64,000 bases of DNA from Candidatus Polarisedimenticolaceae bacterium (GTDB lineage Bacteria > Acidobacteriota > Polarisedimenticolia > Polarisedimenticolales > DASRJG01), in NCBI GenBank assembly GCA_036275915.1, contig DASUCV010000004.1, forward strand, positions 1-64,000, written 5' to 3'. Of the stretch, positions 61,427 to 64,000 are shown piece after piece (the first letter of the stretch is position 1; every line of letters begins with the position of its first letter). The notes beneath the pieces are model-generated. The model was not told the DNA's origin and made no database searches. It saw only the letters and a program-made list of their open reading frames with translations. A program made the position numbers and the translations under genes.

Positions 61427-62160
61427 GGGGGACCTCCTGGGCGGTTTCGGCCGCGCAGTGTAACCGCGACCGGCACCGGCGTGAAGCCGACCGCATCCGA
61501 GGCGACGAGCTGGTAGACGATTCCATCCCGCTCGCCGGTCGTCGCGCGGGCATGGTCGGCGCCGTGAAGGTGGCCGTAGACGCAGACCTCGATCCCTCCC
61601 TTTTGCATCGTCGCGACGAGATCGGTCGGGGGCCGGCCCGCGAGCCACGGCGGAAAGTGCAGCATGGCGATCCGCGGCAGCGCACGGTCGAGTCGGCGGT
61701 CCGCGTCGGCGATCGACAGCCTGAGCCGCTCGAGCTCGCGAAGGAAAACCGGACCGTCCTCGGGGGTGGCGATGGGATCGTCCGGCGCCGTCCATCCCCG
61801 GGCGCCGACGAGGACCGCGTCGCCGAGATCGTACGCGTCGTTCTGGAGGGCGAAGCATCGCGGTGGAAGCGCGTTCCGGACCTGCGCGGCGCTCTTCCAC
61901 CAGGAATCGTGATTTCCGCGCAGGAGGTACTTGCTCCCCGGCCTCCGGCCGATCCAGGCGAGGTCGCCCTGCGCTTCGGCGAGATCGCGCGCCCACGAGA
62001 GGTCGCCCGGGAGCAGGACGCGGTCCTCGTCGCGAACGGTCTCGTCCCACGCGCGCGCCATCCGCTCGGCGTGATCGGTCCACTCGGGGCCGAAAATGTC
62101 CATCGGCTTGGCCCCCGACGTGGAGAGATGAAGATCGGCGATCGCGAAGATCCGCGACAT
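61423..62160 (-). CDS. Calcineurin-like metallophosphoesterase
   Basis: 245 residues. Metal-binding motifs in order: IADLHL (residues 7-12), PGDLSWARD, LRGNHD, LHFPPWLAG and YGHLHGADH. Substrate unknown; relatives are nucleases or phosphatases. First gene of a three-gene run with Yip1 and DUF2752. A TAGCAT box lies ten bases before its ATG. Confidence 0.92.
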   Translation of the reverse strand: MSRIFAIADLHLSTSGAKPMDIFGPEWTDHAERMARAWDETVRDEDRVLLPGDLSWARDLAEAQGDLAWIGRRPGSKYLLRGNHDSWWKSAAQVRNALPPRCFALQNDAYDLGDAVLVGARGWTAPDDPIATPEDGPVFLRELERLRLSIADADRRLDRALPRIAMLHFPPWLAGRPPTDLVATMQKGGIEVCVYGHLHGADHARATTGERDGIVYQLVASDAVGFTPVPVAVTLRGRNRPGGPP

Positions 62161-62209
62161 GGCGTCCCGAATGCTAGCAGCGGAATTCGACGTGACCGCC
62201 GCCTCCTCG

Positions 62210-62215
62210 TATCAT
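62210..62215 (+). promoter_or_regulatory. -10 box close to a GTG start
   Basis: TATCAT lies 8 bases before the GTG at 62224 with no Shine-Dalgarno between; it predicts a leaderless transcript for the HEEIH peptidase gene, as for ggt and tyrS. Confidence 0.45.
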
Positions 62216-62223
62216 CTGAAACC

Positions 62224-63978
62224 GTGCCGCGCCGATTCCTGGTTTCGCTCGCCTTCTCCGCCGGACTGCTCGCCGCGGGAACGACCGCGCTCGCGGCGCC
62301 GGATCCGGGACCGCCCCCCAGCGAGGCGGCCCCACCCGCCGACCAGCACCGCGGCCCCGACTACATCGGGGAGGCGGCGTTCGTCGGCGTCGGGACGTTG
62401 ACCGTCGTCTATCCCGCCGGTCCGGGTGAGCCGGTCGACGACAACCGGCGCTCGGCGGTCGCCCGGGCGCGATGGCTCACCTCCGCGCACAAGAACAAGG
62501 TCGAGGTCGCCGCGGACGACCAGCTCACCGACGAGCAGAAGAAGGGCAACCTCCTGATCCTCGGCTGGTCCAACCGCCTGCTCGGCTCGCCCGGCATTCC
62601 GCGCCCGTTCACGCACGACGAGACCGGCACACGCTTCGTCGGCGTCGTCGAGCCGAACCCCGGCGTCGACCTGCTCTTCTTCAACCGCAACCCGCTCAAC
62701 TGGCCCTCGTTCCTCGTCTTCTGGTCGCGCATCGACCCCGAGCGCGATCGCTCGCAGCCGGTGCCGCGGATCGGCTCCGATTGGGCGATGTACCGCGATT
62801 ACCAGCCGATCCGCCAAGGGATGTTCAAGCCGGGGCAATTCTGGCCGCCGCAGCGCGACCCCACGGCCGAGGCCGATCACAGTAGCGGCGACGGTCTCCC
62901 CGCGGCGCGCCGCGGCACCTTCGATTCCGCCCGCTACCACATCGTCTACGACGCGAAGAAGATCCCCGACGCGGAGATCAAGGCGATCGCCGACGCGCGC
63001 GAGACCGCGCTCACGAAGGCGATCGAAGCGGTCGGCGCTCCTCCCGAAGGGTTCAAGATCTACCTCGTCGTCTACGAGGACGAGACCTCGAAACGGGATG
63101 CCACCGGGATCGGCGATCCCACGCATTCCGTCCTCCCGACCCACGAGATCTACATGGTGCGGCGCTTCGCGCGCTCGACGAATCCCCACGAGGAGATCCA
63201 CGTGGTCGGGCGCGCCGTGCTCGGTCCCTGTTTCTCGACCGCGCTCTACGAGGGCTACGCGCTGTCGCTCGACAACCTGTGGCGCGGCTACGACATGCCG
63301 ATGCACGCCGCGATGCTGCGGCGCGCGAGCAAGCTGCCCGGTCCGTCGGTGCTCCTGGACGAGGAGCGCCTGCGCGCGCTGCCCGACGAGATCGCGCTGC
63401 CCGCGTCCGGCGTCTTCGTGACCTGGCTCCGCGAGACGTACGGCCCGGGCGTGGTCAAGAAGGTCTACGGATGGAGCGACGGCCAGGTCGCGACCTTCGC
63501 GTCCCGCCTCGGCACGACCGAGGACGCCATGGCCACGGCGTTCGCCACTTGGGCCGACGGCAAGGTCGTCGCCATGAAGTCGTCACTCGAATTCATGGAC
63601 GCCGAGGACGAGGCGAAGGAGAAGCAGCTCGTCAGCGACTGGCCGGGGATGAGCGCGGCGCTCAAGAAGGCGCTCGTCGCGAAGCCGGGCGATCCGCAGA
63701 CTCTTTTCAACCTCGCGTCGGCCCAGATGCGCGCGGACGATCTCCCTGGCGCCGAAGCGTCGCTCAAGGCTCTTCTGACGGAGACGCTTCCCGCCGACTC
63801 GTCGCGCTTCCTGGCGTTCGGCCACTACCAGCTCGGGCGCGTCTACGACCTCGGGGGACGGCGCAAGGCCGCGCTCGCCGAGTACGACGCCGTGCTCGCG
63901 CTCCCCGACGACCACGGTTCGCACGACCTCGCGCGCCAGCGCAAGGAATCGCCCGCGACGAAGGAGCAGCTCGAGTAG
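62224..63978 (+). CDS. Secreted HEEIH metallopeptidase-like protein with TPR tail
   Basis: 584 residues, GTG start. Signal peptide with cleavage near TALAAP. A zinc-site candidate HEEIH (His322, Glu323, His326) is followed by ALYEGYAL, where Glu343 is the likely third ligand, the peptidase MA-like pattern. The N-terminal 230 residues are of unrecognised type. TPR-like repeats occupy the last 120 residues (PGDPQTLFNLASAQMRADDL). It parallels the peptidase at 10850. The final 22 bases of the window after it hold nothing recognised. Confidence 0.78.
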   Translation: MPRRFLVSLAFSAGLLAAGTTALAAPDPGPPPSEAAPPADQHRGPDYIGEAAFVGVGTLTVVYPAGPGEPVDDNRRSAVARARWLTSAHKNKVEVAADDQLTDEQKKGNLLILGWSNRLLGSPGIPRPFTHDETGTRFVGVVEPNPGVDLLFFNRNPLNWPSFLVFWSRIDPERDRSQPVPRIGSDWAMYRDYQPIRQGMFKPGQFWPPQRDPTAEADHSSGDGLPAARRGTFDSARYHIVYDAKKIPDAEIKAIADARETALTKAIEAVGAPPEGFKIYLVVYEDETSKRDATGIGDPTHSVLPTHEIYMVRRFARSTNPHEEIHVVGRAVLGPCFSTALYEGYALSLDNLWRGYDMPMHAAMLRRASKLPGPSVLLDEERLRALPDEIALPASGVFVTWLRETYGPGVVKKVYGWSDGQVATFASRLGTTEDAMATAFATWADGKVVAMKSSLEFMDAEDEAKEKQLVSDWPGMSAALKKALVAKPGDPQTLFNLASAQMRADDLPGAEASLKALLTETLPADSSRFLAFGHYQLGRVYDLGGRRKAALAEYDAVLALPDDHGSHDLARQRKESPATKEQLE

Positions 63979-64000
63979 CGGCTACGCCGCTTCGCGCGCC

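Overview
The window is a strongly GC-rich, densely packed bacterial chromosome segment with no plasmid, phage or insertion-sequence genes. Starts use ATG, GTG and TTG freely, and same-strand neighbours very often overlap by exactly four bases (NTGA). The gene mix (System I cytochrome c maturation, TlpA-like thioredoxin, Hfq, CarD, NrdR, MutS2, 4Fe-4S-type PurF, a type IV pilus / type II secretion hybrid, DUF4388-DnaJ-TPR and DUF4139 proteins) suggests a Gram-negative soil or sediment lineage, most likely Acidobacteriota. That placement is an inference from gene content only; no rRNA is present to confirm it.

Layout. 1-4353 (+): the end of a ccm operon, ccmF(partial)-ccmH-ccmI-like-ccmA-ccmB-ccmC-ccmD. 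4343-7264 (-): a membrane-anchored unknown, a secreted HEIEH metalloprotease and a thioredoxin-like lipoprotein. 7301-13987 (+): gamma-glutamyltransferase, LOG-like protein, signal peptidase I, a SPOR protein, a TPR/HExxH peptidase, a DUF4388-DnaJ-TPR protein and a NYN-domain RNase, followed by a perfect 31-bp hairpin. 14088-17065 (-): mutS2 and pgsA. 17183-18637 (+): a PilT ATPase with a coiled-coil tail. 18644-26079 (-): hfq-miaA, a zinc-ribbon membrane protein, SpoIID/SPOR, folE-queD-folB, an amidohydrolase and thrC. 26152-29300 (+): a PDZ-alpha/beta hydrolase, a small orphan flanked by palindromes, and a DUF4139 protein. 29362-30600 (-): tyrS.

30922-51502 (-): radC, then the purine genes (purB-purF-purM-purN), an MBL hydrolase, dut, an M16 peptidase, and a long secretion/pilus operon. 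In transcription order that operon reads ECF sigma, zinc anti-sigma, stand-alone secretin-N protein, pilC, pilB, pilM, pilN, pilO, pilP-like, cohesin-bearing secretin, two GspG-like pseudopilins, an Ig/PKD lipoprotein and a pseudopilin-like protein. 51631-58300 (-): carD, rqcH, a flippase-like membrane protein, nrdR, hsp20 and lon, a stress and quality-control group. 58426-60332 (+): tRNA-Leu(CAA) and pepF. 60321-62160 (-): DUF2752, Yip1-like and metallophosphoesterase genes. 62224-63978 (+): a secreted HEEIH peptidase with TPRs.

The most interesting material is the ECF-headed secretion operon with its cohesin-tipped secretin and free secretin-N protein; the PilT C-terminal coiled coil with its own internal Shine-Dalgarno and ATG; two families of REP-like palindromes; and a set of genes whose -10 boxes sit so close to the start codon that leaderless transcripts are expected. 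No stretch longer than about 160 bases lacks a gene or a described element.
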